In this document: piece by piece, positions 1 through 14,537 of the stretch | Numbering within the stretch: position 1 is the stretch's first letter | Layout of the letters: every line of letters begins with the position of its first letter | Source of the DNA: Holothuria scabra | Lineage: Eukaryota; Echinodermata; Holothuroidea; Aspidochirotida; Holothuriidae | DNA: 64,000 nucleotides | Reading direction: 5' to 3' | NCBI GenBank assembly: GCA_037179385.1 | Contig: CM074189.1 | Span: 25,853,648 to 25,917,647 of the forward strand | The notes under the pieces: generated by a model | What the model was told of the DNA's origin: nothing | Seen by the model: only the letters and a program-made list of their open reading frames with translations | Database searches by the model: none | Made by a program: the position numbers and the translations under genes

Positions 1-2392
1 TGCAGAGCGCGCGGAAATTTTTTCTTCTTTGAAACAATGAATTACAAGTAGGCGCTTGTTTTAGAACAGAATCAGGAATTTTATGAGAAAGAAGAATTCC
101 GAATATCACATAATAAAAAGGGGTTTTCTGATCCGATAAGTCCGCCCCTCTTTTTCACTGTGGGGGCTATCGTCCCCGCAGCCCCCTCTTCCTACGCCCA
201 TGAGTTAATCTCAATTGCCAGATAGTATTTCATCTTAATTTGCACAAGAAGCCTCATTTAGTATACAAAATTAACATGAATCCATTTCCAATTGTAGGCA
301 GAATAAACCTGTCAAAATATAGGTAAACATTCAAATGTAAAACATATTTCCTCCAGTCAGGGTGACCATGGGTGACATGGGAGCTTATAAGCATGTACTG
401 CACACTCTGTGCTGTGCAGATAATGAACTCGTCTATGACAGCCGTTGCATCGGGAGGGTGGTGGAAAAGAGGTGTATGGTCTTTTTCTGTTGTAGACTGT
501 AAGGACTTACTTTATTTACTTAAGAGTTGACTCGAGTACTGTCTGCAAAGACGTGAGTCAAATTAATTCTTTAAGTTTGCTTACAAGAGTCAAGTCGAGT
601 CTTTGGCGAGTGATGACTCTAGTCGAATCCCGGCAGTTTGTGACTCTAGTCAGACTCGAATCACGTTTTTCACTCAAGTCGCCACAACACAAACACCCAA
701 TCCCCCATGGCTTCTTATACTATTCAGAACTTTGATCATAAGAATTTTGGAATTTCCTCGAGACGGAAGTTGTTTCTTCTAAGTGTCTGTCTCTGTTGAC
801 ATTTTTCAAAAGACTTCGGAGCATTTCACTCAAGAAGCCTAGAATTTTCCAACAAAACGGAAGTGCTTGTTAACGTAGAATTTTAGATGTTTTGTTCATA
901 ACTGTAAATATGTAATTTTTAAAAAGGAGACTACTTCGTTCAGTCTTGTTTCGTTACATTATAGGCACTAGAATTTCTCTAAAATCCTTTTCTTTTGTCT
1001 AATATGATTTCAACTCGAACATGTTAATTATGTAGTAAACAATGCAACATCACTCGATAGTTTATTAAGGGCTAATTAGCTCTAATTAGTTCTTCTCACA
1101 TTTAAGTTACCATTATTTTCCTATACCTGTAAACATAAAAACATGATTCGAAAGTTCAATAACGCCTCTCTTTCCATACATAAGTAGTATATGACTGTTT
1201 TATTATTTTTTTATTTTATTATTTATATTTGTTTTATCTTGAACCATGAAAATTATAATCACGGAATTTTTGGATCATGTCGAATAAGCTATCAAGACAA
1301 ATATTACTGAACTCTCAATTTATCAGTTTATTTACATGGCATCTATTACCTGAAAAATACGGGTCTTGATAAATAAAGGTCATCAACTTTCACTTATGAA
1401 GTTAATAGGCGGTTTCGATCATTTTGTTATATTGTTTAGTAGTTTAACTCTCTTTACTGGTAATAAAAAACAAGCTATAAGTGTCCTTAAGCAAAAAGAC
1501 CATAGTCAATTAAGTAAACGTTTATGTTGTATTATACATTGTGTTTTCAAATTTAAGGACAAAAGACATGAGGAAAATTTCAAAACATCTGGGACATGTA
1601 ACTTTCTTATCATAAGAGATTTTTGCAAAGTCCCTATCTTAAAATTTGTGCTACAAATGTAACTTACCTACTTGTCGCAGATTTAGGTTGTTTGGTATAT
1701 TTATGAAACGTTTGTGGCTTCAAAGAACGTTCCTCTAGACCACAACAAACTATATCCCTGTCTGCATTTGGGTGTAAAGTATTAGTAACTGACACATGTT
1801 GTTTTTCGTTACTTTTTACAAGTTCAAATGGTTAATGAACTGTAAAATATTGGTTAACTTGCACCATCTTTGTTGAATTATTTAATAACTTCAGAGTTTT
1901 TCTTGTTTGAAGGACAAGTTTTCGTGTACTAGAGTATATTCACGATGACATATTTTTGTGGGATTTAATTTTAGATATATAGCTACGAAGAAGCCATGCA
2001 TCAACTGTTCGTCTGTAATGCAAACTGACATTGACCGCATACCGCCCTCACATAGTAGCTGCGCTTTGAGATCTCGTTTTGTGTTTCGACGATTTTGTGT
2101 TCACCTGAACTTGGAACAAAGTAACCAGAAAACAAATTAGTTTTTATTCTGTTCTGTTATTCTGGGGAACATGAGCTTTGGAAATAAAAACAACATTGAC
2201 AAAAGGAAACCATTATTTGCAATAACGTTAGAATACCGAAGAGGTAACCACACTCTGTGCAGCTGGCAAATTCTCGATTTCTTTTAGTGTCAAAGACGAT
2301 GCAGGCAGATCAAGACCCCGAGACCAACCAAATAAGTCGATTGTTTTGTAGCCATTCTAACGTTGTTTGTGACGTTCTTTCTTTCTTAAACG
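1..2392. other. 5' flank of gene A, no gene seen
   Basis: No convincing exon is seen here. Bases 120-215 hold a GC-rich segment resembling the ends of the hAT-like family found elsewhere in the window. Bases 525-690 hold a cluster of GACTC/GAGTC half-sites. From about 1003 the sequence is the shared duplicated flank. The 98-residue open frame near 1366-1662 is not kept in copy B and is not called. A promoter or 5' untranslated exons of gene A may lie here, but no clear core promoter can be defined. Confidence 0.5.
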
Positions 2393-2714
2393 ATGATATT
2401 TAACTTCATCGAACGCATTTTTGTCTTTGGTCTGATTTGTGTTCACGCAAATTATTCAGGACATGGCTGTTACAGTTTTGTGAAAAAAATCAACGATTCC
2501 GTGGTGTTTAAATGTAAGGTGAAACAACCTGAGCACGAATCTGTAGTATGGACCAAATACAATACGCCCCTTACTAAAGAAGAGGGAGATTATATCTACA
2601 TGTTTCATAACGCTACTACTCTATATTTGCCAACAATAAAACGTGAAGACCACGGCATTTATTCTTGCTATTATTTGGACCTATTATATGGAAAGTATTG
2701 TTTGAGTGTGGAAG
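2393..2714 (+). CDS. Gene A exon 1: signal peptide and Ig domain 1
   Basis: Residues 1-107 plus one base. A hydrophobic N-terminus (about residues 3-18) fits a signal peptide, with cleavage near CVHA. The Ig hallmarks are C41, W53, the D-x-G-x-Y-x-C run and C92. Potential N-glycosylation sites are N34 and N73. The start is chosen because this ATG precedes the signal peptide and is kept in copy B. The donor is GAAG|GTAAGT, phase 1. This is the fastest-diverging exon between A and B, with about 44 of 108 residues different by hand count. Confidence 0.85.
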
Positions 2715-4926
2715 GTAAGTTCATTAAGCAAATAGACAGAGTAAATAATTTCAAAATTTGACATTTCAAACGAAGTAATCTTTTTGTATTTTTTTAAATT
2801 TTCAACCGTTTTATGTCAATTCATGGTACATATTTTCTGGGATGTTAATTTATTACAATTCTATGGATTAATATTGAAAAGGTACTTTGCGAATGTCCTT
2901 GATATTATATCAGGTAAATTTATAAATTACCGCTACAGTGTTTATGGCTAAAACCTTTTTTTTTCTTTTTCAATCAAAAAATAGTTCCTCCTCAAATGTC
3001 AATATACGTGGACAGCAATTATCAACAAGGATTATTATGGGCAAAACGAGGTGACATCATGAAATTAACCTGTGTGGCAGAAGGTGCTATTCCTTTTGTG
3101 AAAATAAGTTGGAGTTTAAAAGATAAGTACATCACTTTCGGACCAAGCCAAACAACAGTACAGGATGGGGACGGTTCCTTTACTACCAACTCCTCTGTTT
3201 CTTACATGATCACTAAAAATTTAAATTTCATCGAATGTTTCAGTGTTGGACAAAATATTTCCTCCCAAGTTGCATCAATCAACATTTCAAGCTACGGTAA
3301 TCGTTTCTTATTTTGTTCTACTGGTATGTTGCGTACATCTCTATTATGAATACATTTCAAAGATAACTTTAAGGGAAATATTACGTTAATCGTGATCATA
3401 AAAATTTCACCTTTTTGAAATCATTCATGAAACACGGAGCAACAAACTATTCAAAATAAGAAAGTACAAGAGCCTTTTTTGCAAAGTAGGTTCTGTGCAA
3501 ACTTGATTTGTTGTTCAAAAAGACATTTCTACTACACTTTTAAAACTTCAAACTTAGTAAGAAACTTCCACAACGGTACTCTTAATCAAAACTTTTTGAG
3601 AAAGAGAAGCTGTTGCTAGTGTTTATCGATGAAACTTAAAAAGTTTAATAATGAGTGGATTTATTTTCTTTGAATGCTTCGATGTAATATTTTAAAGGCA
3701 ATTTTTCCCGTCGACAATTTAACGTAGATGGTTTTTTATTCTTCAGATATGTACCTTGTGATTGACGGGTCGCGAGTTGAGGAAGAAATTACAATATTTT
3801 ATACTGACATGCTGATTATAAGTTGCATATTTGAAGTCTTTCCTCATAACCTCATCAATTTAAAATGGATATCGAACTGTGACTCATGTTTCCAAAGTAA
3901 TATTAGTAGCAACTGTAGGCAACCGGAATGCATCTATGTCACAAACTTCAACATTCTTCAATTGACAAAAGACTTCGATGTGTCATGCATCAGCTTTGGA
4001 AACCACCTCACTGAGAACTTTTCTTCTTCCTTAGCTGTCCACTTTTACGGTATGTTGTGATAATATAGCTCATATTCGGATACCTTTTTGAATCACGATA
4101 GTCGCCTTTTCTTTGTTAAGCACGTCTACCTGTTGACAACAGCTATACCGAGAACATTAAATTTGCTTAATATAAAGAAATAAATAGCACGACTTCAGCA
4201 ACTTAACCTGTTTTCTGCTCTCTTCTTTAGTGGTACCTTCCATCCATATTATGCTCAACGAAAAGAACTTAACGAGCCCATTAAGAGTTTCAACTAACAC
4301 TATATACAATTTTCAGTGCGTTGCCTTTGGTTCCAAGCCTACTGTAAGCCTTGGTTGGAAGATTGATGACACATTGCAAAAGGAACAGAAAACATTTCAA
4401 AGACCGAATAAATTCAAGGAATACAGCTATGACTCTATTATAAACTTGACTACTAACTTTTCGAAATCCAGGACCAGTATTACTTGTTTTATTGAATCAC
4501 CGCCTCTACCAGAGCTTGATTTAAATGCCACATTGGACATACTAACATATGGTAAAACAGGTGGTAGGCCTACACTTTTACCAATTCTGTCTATTTAGTT
4601 GCTTTTTTTCCTTATATGATTTAAAACATATTTTTGGACAAAACTTTGAAATACTCTAATGGGTATCTGTACGTATAATGATTATTCCGGAGAGTCCATT
4701 TATTTAGCAGCATAACTTTTTGAGTGCTTGAACCTTTCCAAACTCTATTGGAAGTTCGACTAATGGCATCCAAATAAAGTTCAATGAAATTCCTTTTATG
4801 CGAATTTGTTTTTCGTCCAGATAAATGGAGAATTTCACTGTTGGTGGTTTTACTAGTGCCTATTGTTTTAGGCCTCACGATACTTTGGCTGAAATTTAAA
4901 GGTACGGATAAACGATTCATTTTATA

Positions 4927-4995
<69 letters not shown>

Positions 4996-5051
4996 AAAAG
5001 GTTGCAATAAGTTCTTACAACATAGCTTTACAGTAATGTATATATATACGG

Positions 5052-5085
<34 letters not shown>

Positions 5086-5088
5086 GGT

Positions 5089-5172
<84 letters not shown>

Positions 5173-6182
5173 CGTAATAGTAAAAATTTATAATGTCAAC
5201 CAGGCAATGGTAAAGTGCTCAACCCTGTGAAGGGAGCTGCAATATTGAAAAGGTTCCAATAATTTCTTACAACATAGCTTTACAGAACTGTTTCGTAAGG
5301 GAAAATAATGTTGGTCCTCAGTCCTCAGAAGCCTGAAGTAGAATGATGTCAATAACGTTAAATACGTAAATGTTCGCTGCTTTTGAACGTGTCCGTTTTT
5401 AAGCACGTGTTCGTTGTATGTATATATATATGTATATATACCTAATTGTGGAATAAGGGGAAATTTTCGGGCAAAATATCAACGTTAGGGGGAAATTACC
5501 GTTAGGGGGAAAATCTACGTTCCCCTTTACGTTTTCACACACTGTTTTAATGGGAATACGTTAGTGTATAGTAAAAAACATATGGGGGTACGTAATATAC
5601 CTAATTAATTCAATGTTGACCAAATAACGGACGCCTATCTGTTAACACGTACAACTTATGGACTATTGAAACGATTGTAAGGAGTTGATGGGGACATAAC
5701 AAGACACACAACGCGTTGACGTAGGTGCTTGGCCTTTGTACGCGCGCCGATCGAGTTGTATCGGCACGCGTTTGTTGTTTCTTTTGAATATCGTTTTTTT
5801 GATCAGTTATTATTTTGCCGCCTGATGAAGGGTACATACCCGAAACGTTGCGGAGCTTTCTTCCGAATTTTAGCACTTTTTATCATTCCAATCTGTTTAC
5901 CTGTATATATATATATATATATAGATATATATATATATATTTCACTAATTCCGCACTTACGGGGAAAGTTGTTGTTGAAAAGTCGACCTTAAGGGGAAAA
6001 ATTTTTTGAGGCGAAATATAAGTTTCGCCGTAACGTTTCTACACACTTTTTCTATAGGAATACGTAAACGGACAAGAGCGCCCTCCTAGATTTACAAAGT
6101 ACATACAATTACTTCAAAGCTGTCAAATTTACGGACACCTAGCTGTTAACACGAAGGGATGGCTGGCAATTGAAATAACGTT

Positions 6183-6257
<75 letters not shown>

Positions 6258-9200
6258 CCCATTTAAATTAAAGATTGTTATTTAATTACTTCATCTCAAA
6301 GGTTTTTTCTTTTCAATTTGAACCATAAGATCTCTAGGTGACTGTTTTAATGTTAAGATTTCTGTTCGCCTATTTAAACTATGACATTTCCGTTGTATAT
6401 TTAAAATGTGAGACATCTATTCTTCTTTTTGAGCCAATTTGAAACATGGAATTCCCATTTGCCAGTTTGAGATATGATATTTCCGTTTGCCCCCTTGAAT
6501 TATGAGTTTTGTGTTTGCCAAGTTGAAATAAGAGATTACCATTATATCGTTCTATTTTTTTAAAGGTTTTATCCATAAGAAAGGAGTTTGCTTTAGTGGA
6601 AGCGTGTAAGTTATTTACCAGTTTTTTAATGGCTTAGCTTACAATATTATTTTGTTTCTCAATATTTCCATTTGTATCTCTAACTTTTACTATTTTTGTA
6701 CTCTACTCCTATGTTCTATGCTCCACGAACAGTTATCTATATCTCTTCTAAGAGCTGTTTGGAAGTATTAATTGACTTTTGAACTTAAAAAGAAAACACT
6801 CGAAAGTAATTAGAGGCAACGTTAACTTCATTAACAAGAGTCTTTTAGACTAGAAATCTAAACGGTTTGTATTAAAAATAGTACATACAATATTGACAAT
6901 GCTATAACGTTTACAAATAATGAAAGGAAAGGTTAAAGAAAATTTTAACTAATTAGTAACAGATCCATCAAATTGTTTTTGTTTAAATGCTTAAATAACA
7001 AACAGTATTTCTTGTATGTGTAACGTGTGTGTCCATATCATCTGCTAAACGTCACAATTGTGAAATTTTAAATTATTTTCTTTAAACTTCATTGAAATAC
7101 TAAACGGCGCATTATGTTTTCTACCTTCTATATATGCGTTAATATTAATTTTGTAAAAAGTGCGGAACACTTATATGAATTCGTCGGTTTGGGGATAAGG
7201 ATATAATCGTTTTAAATTCAACATATACAAGGGAGAAGTGTACGCATTAAGCTTTTCGTGCGAAATACATTTTTACAATTTGTTCTCCACAAACACAATT
7301 CAATTTGACAAAACTTGATGCTGTCAGTGTAAGATCTACATTGCCCAATTATTAAAGTGATGATGAGAGTGTTTCCTACATTTTTCACAACTCTAATTTT
7401 GCACCACATTCAAAAATATTGACTAACTTTAAACTCATGAAAATAATCTGTGATCATCGCCTGACGTCGTGGTTGGTTACAGTGCAGTGAAGGTGTATTC
7501 AAAAACTCATTCAACAGTAACTAGCACACAAGAGTTTCTTCCAATGTGAGGGACGTCTTCAATGTTCCTGTATTTTCGTAAACAATCATGTCAGAGAGGA
7601 AAAACGAGGTGCTGGAACAAAAATTAATATTCTATCTCAAAATGTGATTGCCCCCTTTTCTTTCACATGTTTAAGACACAATATCAGTTATGTGCGCACA
7701 TGAACTGTGCAGCACTGGTGGTACTCTTTTTTTTTTTTTTTTGGAACTTTGTACTACAATGACTGTCGCCTCGACAGACAAGAAAAGCTTCTTAAATGAT
7801 ATTCACCCTTAATTAATTACTATTTGGTATCAGTATTTGGTAACTTACAACCCATCCGACGTCTTCTTTGAGTAAAATTGGATGTGTTATACCTGTTTAC
7901 CGATAACACTTCTTATGAAATTTTTTGTACTGATGAACTTTACTATTGTTGTAATAAATCACGCATGCGCAAATGAAACAGCATCCATCGAAACGATTAA
8001 ATACGCATCATTAATAACTTTCTTCGCCCCTTGGAAGGTCAGAATCCTGACCTTCAAACATCTTCAGTTCCAAGGCCATATGACATATAAATTTAGTTTT
8101 CCTTTTTATATATAGGCCTATTAGTGTATAAAACTTTCTTATCCTGGTGCGAATAACTTTCCAAATCTCCATGGCAACGAATTCAAAAACCCAGAATGTT
8201 GCAATTGCCTATTTACATGCGCCCTGTTACTTCTGTTTCTATGTTGTAGTGAAGCTTCGGAGGTTCAGACATCTAGCAACGACGAGATTGAATTTGATCT
8301 ATACTCAGATTCTGGTTTATGCTACGAAACAACAGGTTAGTGCTCTACTGAATTCGATAAATGCAAATTTTACATTGAAAGGGTAAATATTACATATTTT
8401 GAGTGATCGTGTTGTGGTAACTGTAGGTAACTCGTGACTATCTGTCGTGATCTAAAATACTGATCAAAACTTTCACTGCATCATATCATTGCACTTGAAA
8501 AAAGCCTTTGAAATCGGACAACAGAGGGAAAATTGTTAACCGCATCTCATCTTAATATTAATTCATTTTTCTCCGTTCATACTTCAGTGGATTGCCACAA
8601 AAAATACCAGCATAAAGAATCATATGGAAAACAAAATGAGGTTGAAGTATGTCGGAAAAATGTAATCATCACATCTGTTCTATCTGGAAATGGTTTTGTA
8701 AAGTACTCGATTGGTCATTACTTAACAGAGACAGGGAAGAAAAGTGTTATTTGCAAGTCGGTTAAAGGTAATTGATAAATTAGTTGGTAAAAAGTAATTG
8801 ATAAGTTTACATGACGTTCACAAAACTTGTCTGAGTCCTTACTACTGATGATATTAATATGATATTATATAAGGTTTTTTTTTTTTTTTTAAATGATTTA
8901 CAATTCTGTTTCCAATTTTTGGTTAGCTTAAAGATATTTCTTCTAAGATCTCACTAATATAAAACTGAAGTGCACTTGTAGTAAGGTGTTCACGCATGGG
9001 TCACTAGTTGGCAATGGGTGGCATAGAGCATTCGCAAGAAAATACGTGTATGTTAGATGTTGCCCTTGTTAATCCTTGTGTCATTCCGCTCCGAAAGAAG
9101 ACAAATTTGTAACTCATTTTTGTTTTGTTTTTTTCAGTGTAAGCGCGCCTTAGCATTTCTATTACGGCCTAGCCGTGACGGCATTTGTTTGTTAACACTG

Positions 9201-12200
9201 TATGGGTTTACTTACGCGACTGGTGAGGAGCTTCAAGAGGGACGTTGTAAGACAAGTACATTTCATTTCGCCCTAACACTTCCACCACATTCCATTGTTT
9301 CCTCTTCATGGAGACAGCTATGTAAAGAAAATTGCACGAATTTTACAAATTCTCACGTACCAGACATATTTACTTTGTTGTAGTCATTCTTTTTCTGGTG
9401 ATAATTTAGATGAAGCCCAAGTTAAGGACGTGTATCATTTCTTGAAGACGGCTGACGAATCATCATTGCTACGCCATCATCCCAATGTTGTAGAATTTCT
9501 AGCAATTTCGAAAGAGGAAAGTGAGTTTTGTGGTAATTGCTCTTTTAAGTCCTTCAATGTGTTATAATAATATTTTCATCCGACTTCCTTCCCTGTTACC
9601 CTTTATTAGATTTTACCCAACTGTGTCATACTGAGTGCACTCACTGTTTAATGGTGAAATTCCACCAGATTGCTTGACAGTACATTAACCACACAATCCA
9701 TGTTAATTTAACCAGGTGGAAATTCCATGTTCATATTAACTACTAAACTGGTTAAACATAAGAAATATAACCTGTTCAATTAATTTATTAAGTGTACCAG
9801 TTCATTGATTAATGTGACAATGATTCCCCATTGAAAAATAACTAGGATTTATTTTGTCTAAACAGGTAAATTTAAGCCCTTTTTTGAATGAGGAAGTATC
9901 AAGCGAATCACTTATATTTACTATTATCATTATTCGTGCTATTAATGATATATGCAACTTTACACTAGTCCAATTGCATTTTTTAATAATTTTATTGACG
10001 CTAATTTATGATCTTCTCGTATGCATCTTGGTATTAAAACCATTCAATAGTGAGTGGAAACTTTTGAAGAAAAACTTGAACCATATCGACATTTAAAACA
10101 TTGGACAGTTATATAAGATTGCTTCAAAAGCTGTGATTGTACTCTGATCGCTTAAGAGCTGGGCCTCTAGGGGAAAAAATGCCAGATTAAAGAGTGAAGA
10201 TCAGGTCAGCATTACATCAGGTGAAGTAGAAGAAGCGTTGGTCTAATTGAACAGTTAGGAACCTATTTTCCATCTGCCAATCTCTATACCACGGAGATAC
10301 TGCTATGTAAAAAACTTGTATTTAACAAGGTGGATTTCTTCTCTTTAACAAAATGCTATTTTCCTTTGAACTTTAGTAACATTGTACAAACAATGGTAGA
10401 ACGAGAAATTGCAAAACTTCTAGCATAAACGGTATTTAATGATCCAACATAACATTTTATATCTGCAGTTATATTTCAACAAGGTTGCTGTAATACTTCA
10501 CATTATAACAAACTCAAAAGAGGTTTCATTCTTCCGCCATTCCCTTATCTTAAGATAAGAGTGACTCGTAAACATTCGTTGTCTTTTTTCAGTGCCTTTC
10601 TATACTTATCATGAACACGTGGCTGGAGGATCGGTGAGGGATTATTTGCTGAAAAATTATCAGTCGTCTAGAATATCAAAGTCTTTCGTCCAGGATAATC
10701 GTTTTGAAAAACATCAAGAAAAATTTGGTCTAGAATTAATCACAATTGGATTTGACGTTGCGAGTGGTATGGAGTTTTTACAAACACATAAGGTATGTAA
10801 ACAAGCAATGTAGTAAACCTGTGTTCTTTATTTATTTGCATGTAAATTATGAAACATCCGCTGTCCGATGAGTCCTATCCCATTAATAAACTCCCCATAC
10901 GAGGACTTAAAACAGAGTTTTTCATCATCAAGTAGGAAGCTCAGCATCTACATGCATTTCAATACCCCTCTTTTAACCCTTTACCGTTGTGCTCCGATTG
11001 GGGCATGTTTGCGCGCCTCGGGAGTTGCCGAAAAAGCGGACGTAGCCCGCCCCGCATCGGCTTCCGCAGGCCATTGACCCCATGACCTTAAACTATTGTC
11101 TCTCTTGCTGTTGTGGCCGAATTTTCGGGTAGCTACTCACAGTTTCGAGCTCCGCGTAAAACAGTAAAGATGGGTGACAGCCGAGCTCTCCGCATGGGTC
11201 CAAATGGACCCAAACAACGGTAAAGGGTTAACAAGTTTATTTTCAACCTTAAGACTTAACCAGGGATTTTTGTCAGCTTTAGTCGACTGGCTTGTATTCC
11301 CTACACCATTACTCATGCTGAGCACCAAACACAAGGGGAAAAGATTCTACTTTTTACAATCTCCAACCAAGCCAAGAATTGAAATTCAGACCTCTTGATG
11401 TCAAGTCGAATTGCTCATACCACTTGACCATGCAGACTTTAAGCATCGGCTTTATTAGATGTAGAACTTTGTCCATTGTTGAACATACTTGGTTTGATAC
11501 AGTTCCTTAACAACTTAAAGGAAAATTTTTCCCGCTATACACCATAAGTTGTTGGATAATATCACAAAGCCCTGGAATATCACTTTAAAAAGAATTGAAC
11601 ATTTCAATTTCGAAACTTTCTGTAATCAGTGGCAATTGAATGGAAGTTACCTGGACTCTCCTTTCTCCATTCCCTACGTGACTCAAATTTTTATTTGAAT
11701 TTCAATTGCGATAAGATAACTAAACAAAAGATAATTACATAAAATCATTGCAATTTTTTTTAAGTTAATAATCAGTCATCTGTGTTGTGCATGAATGCCT
11801 TTGAGTAATTAACGTCTTGAAATAATGTTTAAGCTTTGTAATCTTGACCCAATTGTTCAACACTTGCTTTCAGTTTTGTCACCCAGGACTTATGGCGAAA
11901 AAAGTCCTTATGAATTTAGAGGGATGTTGTAAGCTGTATGATTTCTGGCCTTTAGAAGTATCTCTTGCACAGACGAAACGCTTATTGGTAAAGGTAGGGA
12001 AACTTATATCCATGCGAAGTTACAAATATCGGCATTTTATCGTTTACGTTTGCAAACTTCAATTATTCATTCATAAACATCAACATCAAATTTGGCTAAC
12101 TTTTAAAGCTTCAATAATTCATATCCAAGTATCAACATTACATTTGGTTAATTTTTACTGCGTCAATCATTCTTTTTACAAATATCAACATAAAATTTGT

Positions 12201-14491
12201 CTAAATTTTCAAACTACAATTATTCAGTTAAAAAAAGAAAAACGAGAAATGTGTTTGATTTTTAAAACATCAATTATTCAAATACAAATATCATGGCACG
12301 CATTAAAATTCGTCCCAGTTTTTAAACATCAAATAGTCATTTGAATTTATCAACATTAAATGTGCTCCTATTTTTTAACGTCAATTATACTTGACAAATA
12401 TTATCATTAAATTTCATCATTTTTTTAAAGTTCGAACGAATATCAAGTGACCATTAAATTTTATCAATTTTTCAAACATCACATAATTATTACCCAAACC
12501 AAGAATAAAGAAATGTCTCGATGAAGTTGTTTCAAATAAACTATTTTTGTCATTTTGTACTTCAGAAGAACCCACCAACTGCTTGGCTGGCTCCGGAACT
12601 AATCTTCCTTGACCAATACCACATCAAATCAGACGTTTGGTCTTTTGGAGTATTTTTATGGGAGCTGTATTCATTTGGTAATAAGAGGCAAAATTTCGAT
12701 TATTTCTCCAGACATGGGAAATGCAATGCAAAGATTTCAAAACAATCTCTTTGTATTTGAATCTTTAGCCATTCCGTTAGTTTATCCTCGAAAAGATACC
12801 ATGGATAAAATATAACATTTTGCAAAGTTTTTCTCTTTTTTCTGTTATTTTTAAGGGGAAGTCCCATATAAATCGTTGTCAAATACAGAAATAGAGAATT
12901 CCGTGAGGAACAGCACACACTTGAGCCTCCCTTGTAGCTGTCCAGGTGCAATGTAAGTAACTTACATTCCACATGGCAAAAGGTTCTTCTGTTTTGCATT
13001 TTCTGAAAATACTATAAATTCCTCTTGAGCCCCGCCCCCGATAGACTGCCCAAGATTAAATCCCATATCATTTGAAAGAAGCCATTCAGGTTTCAAGTGG
13101 TTTATACAGTGACTTTGGACAGTTTCCATTCAAAACCCTTTGTTACCATTAAAACCAGTTAGAAAACCACTTGAGATTACCATATGCCTTTTTAAGACCG
13201 GTTGGTACCATCCATAACCCACTTGATATCATTGAAGACAACGTCTTGAAGACGTTCGAGTGCAAGTGGTTCAAATGTAATTCAGCCGTGGATACGATTA
13301 AAGAACATCGCCACGGTATATTCCACGATTATAATGATGATACTGGCAAAAAAGCACCGGATTTTATCTAAGGACCTCCGATTGCTTGCTTTCCGTAGCA
13401 AATTCCTAATGAGTCGTTGAATTGGTAAAAAGCTACCAAAGAAAGGACTTTATCCGTTTTGAATTGTATTTAAAATAAAACTTGAACTGCTAATCTCTTG
13501 TTGAACAGAATCAACATCATGTTGTCTTGCTGGAGTAAAAACACCGAAAAGCGTCCCACTTTCAAAGCAATGTACGACGAACTACAGAGCATACGTCATG
13601 GTTCATCTAAGGTAAGTTTGCATCAAAGGCTACAGGTTGACATCCTCTCCCTAATATCGCTTTGTCAAATATTTGAACCTATTACAACATTCAGAAAGTC
13701 AATCAAGCATGTTTGACTCCTTTACATCTAACTATTAGTACATTTTGACGTTAGTTTGTGAAGACAAACAAAGAGCTGTGTTTGTTTGAAAAAAAGAGAG
13801 ATTTTGCTTGGAATTTTTTTTTAAAAACTGGAGTCGAATTTCAAAGCTATTCACTAAAACTTGTCTCTCAAATTTAGTCTATCAAAATATTATAAATAAC
13901 CAACTTTGCACTTATAGAATACTAGCCCTTAATTGACAGCCAATGTATTCCTCTTTAATTATTCGCCTCTGCGATTCTCGTATATACGTATGAGTATCTT
14001 GGAGTGATTAAATCTGGTCTAACGGAAAAAATATTTCAAGTTAAATAAGAACTTCAATTGAAATAATAATTTAATGTTTGCCTAATTCGGCATTTAGGGG
14101 AAAGTTGGGGGAAATTTTTGGGGCGAAATATTAGTTTCGTCTCAACGTTTCTAAACACTATTTTCTATAAGAGTATGTAAACGGACAAGTAAGTTCTTCT
14201 AGATTTACAAACTAGATACAATTATTTCAAAGTTGTCAAATTTACGGACACCTAGCTGTTCACACGAACGGATGGCTGGTCATTGAAGTAACGTTTGTTA
14301 TATGTTTATACGTTAGGGCGAATTCTTTTTCTTATGTATTTTATTGTTATTTTCTCGCCCCATGTACAAGCAGATATAACAATTTACATATATAAGAGTA
14401 TACATATATATATATATATATAAGAATATATATATATATATATATAAGAATATATATATATATATATATAAGAATATATATATATACATGA

Positions 14492-14537
<46 letters not shown>

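Noticed and set aside
525..690. Cluster of GACTC/GAGTC motifs as a regulatory array
   Set aside because: Spacing is irregular and it lies outside the duplicated block. More likely a degenerate repeat.
1366..1662. 98-residue frame upstream of gene A
   Set aside because: The homologous stretch in copy B (about 43500-43790) is not open, so coding is unlikely.
4784..5230. Open frames with long IYIYIY runs at many sites (also 14347-14565, 39570-39827, 42907-43116, 46778-47035, 58733-59206)
   Set aside because: They are translations of (TA)n microsatellites and do not represent genes. The 4784-4996 frame overlaps the real transmembrane exon but runs on into the intron.
8147..8386. Alternative reading of exon 7 (VKLRRFRH...) continuing into intron
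   Set aside because: Its phases do not fit exon 8. The EASEVQTSS frame connects exon 6 to exon 8 exactly.
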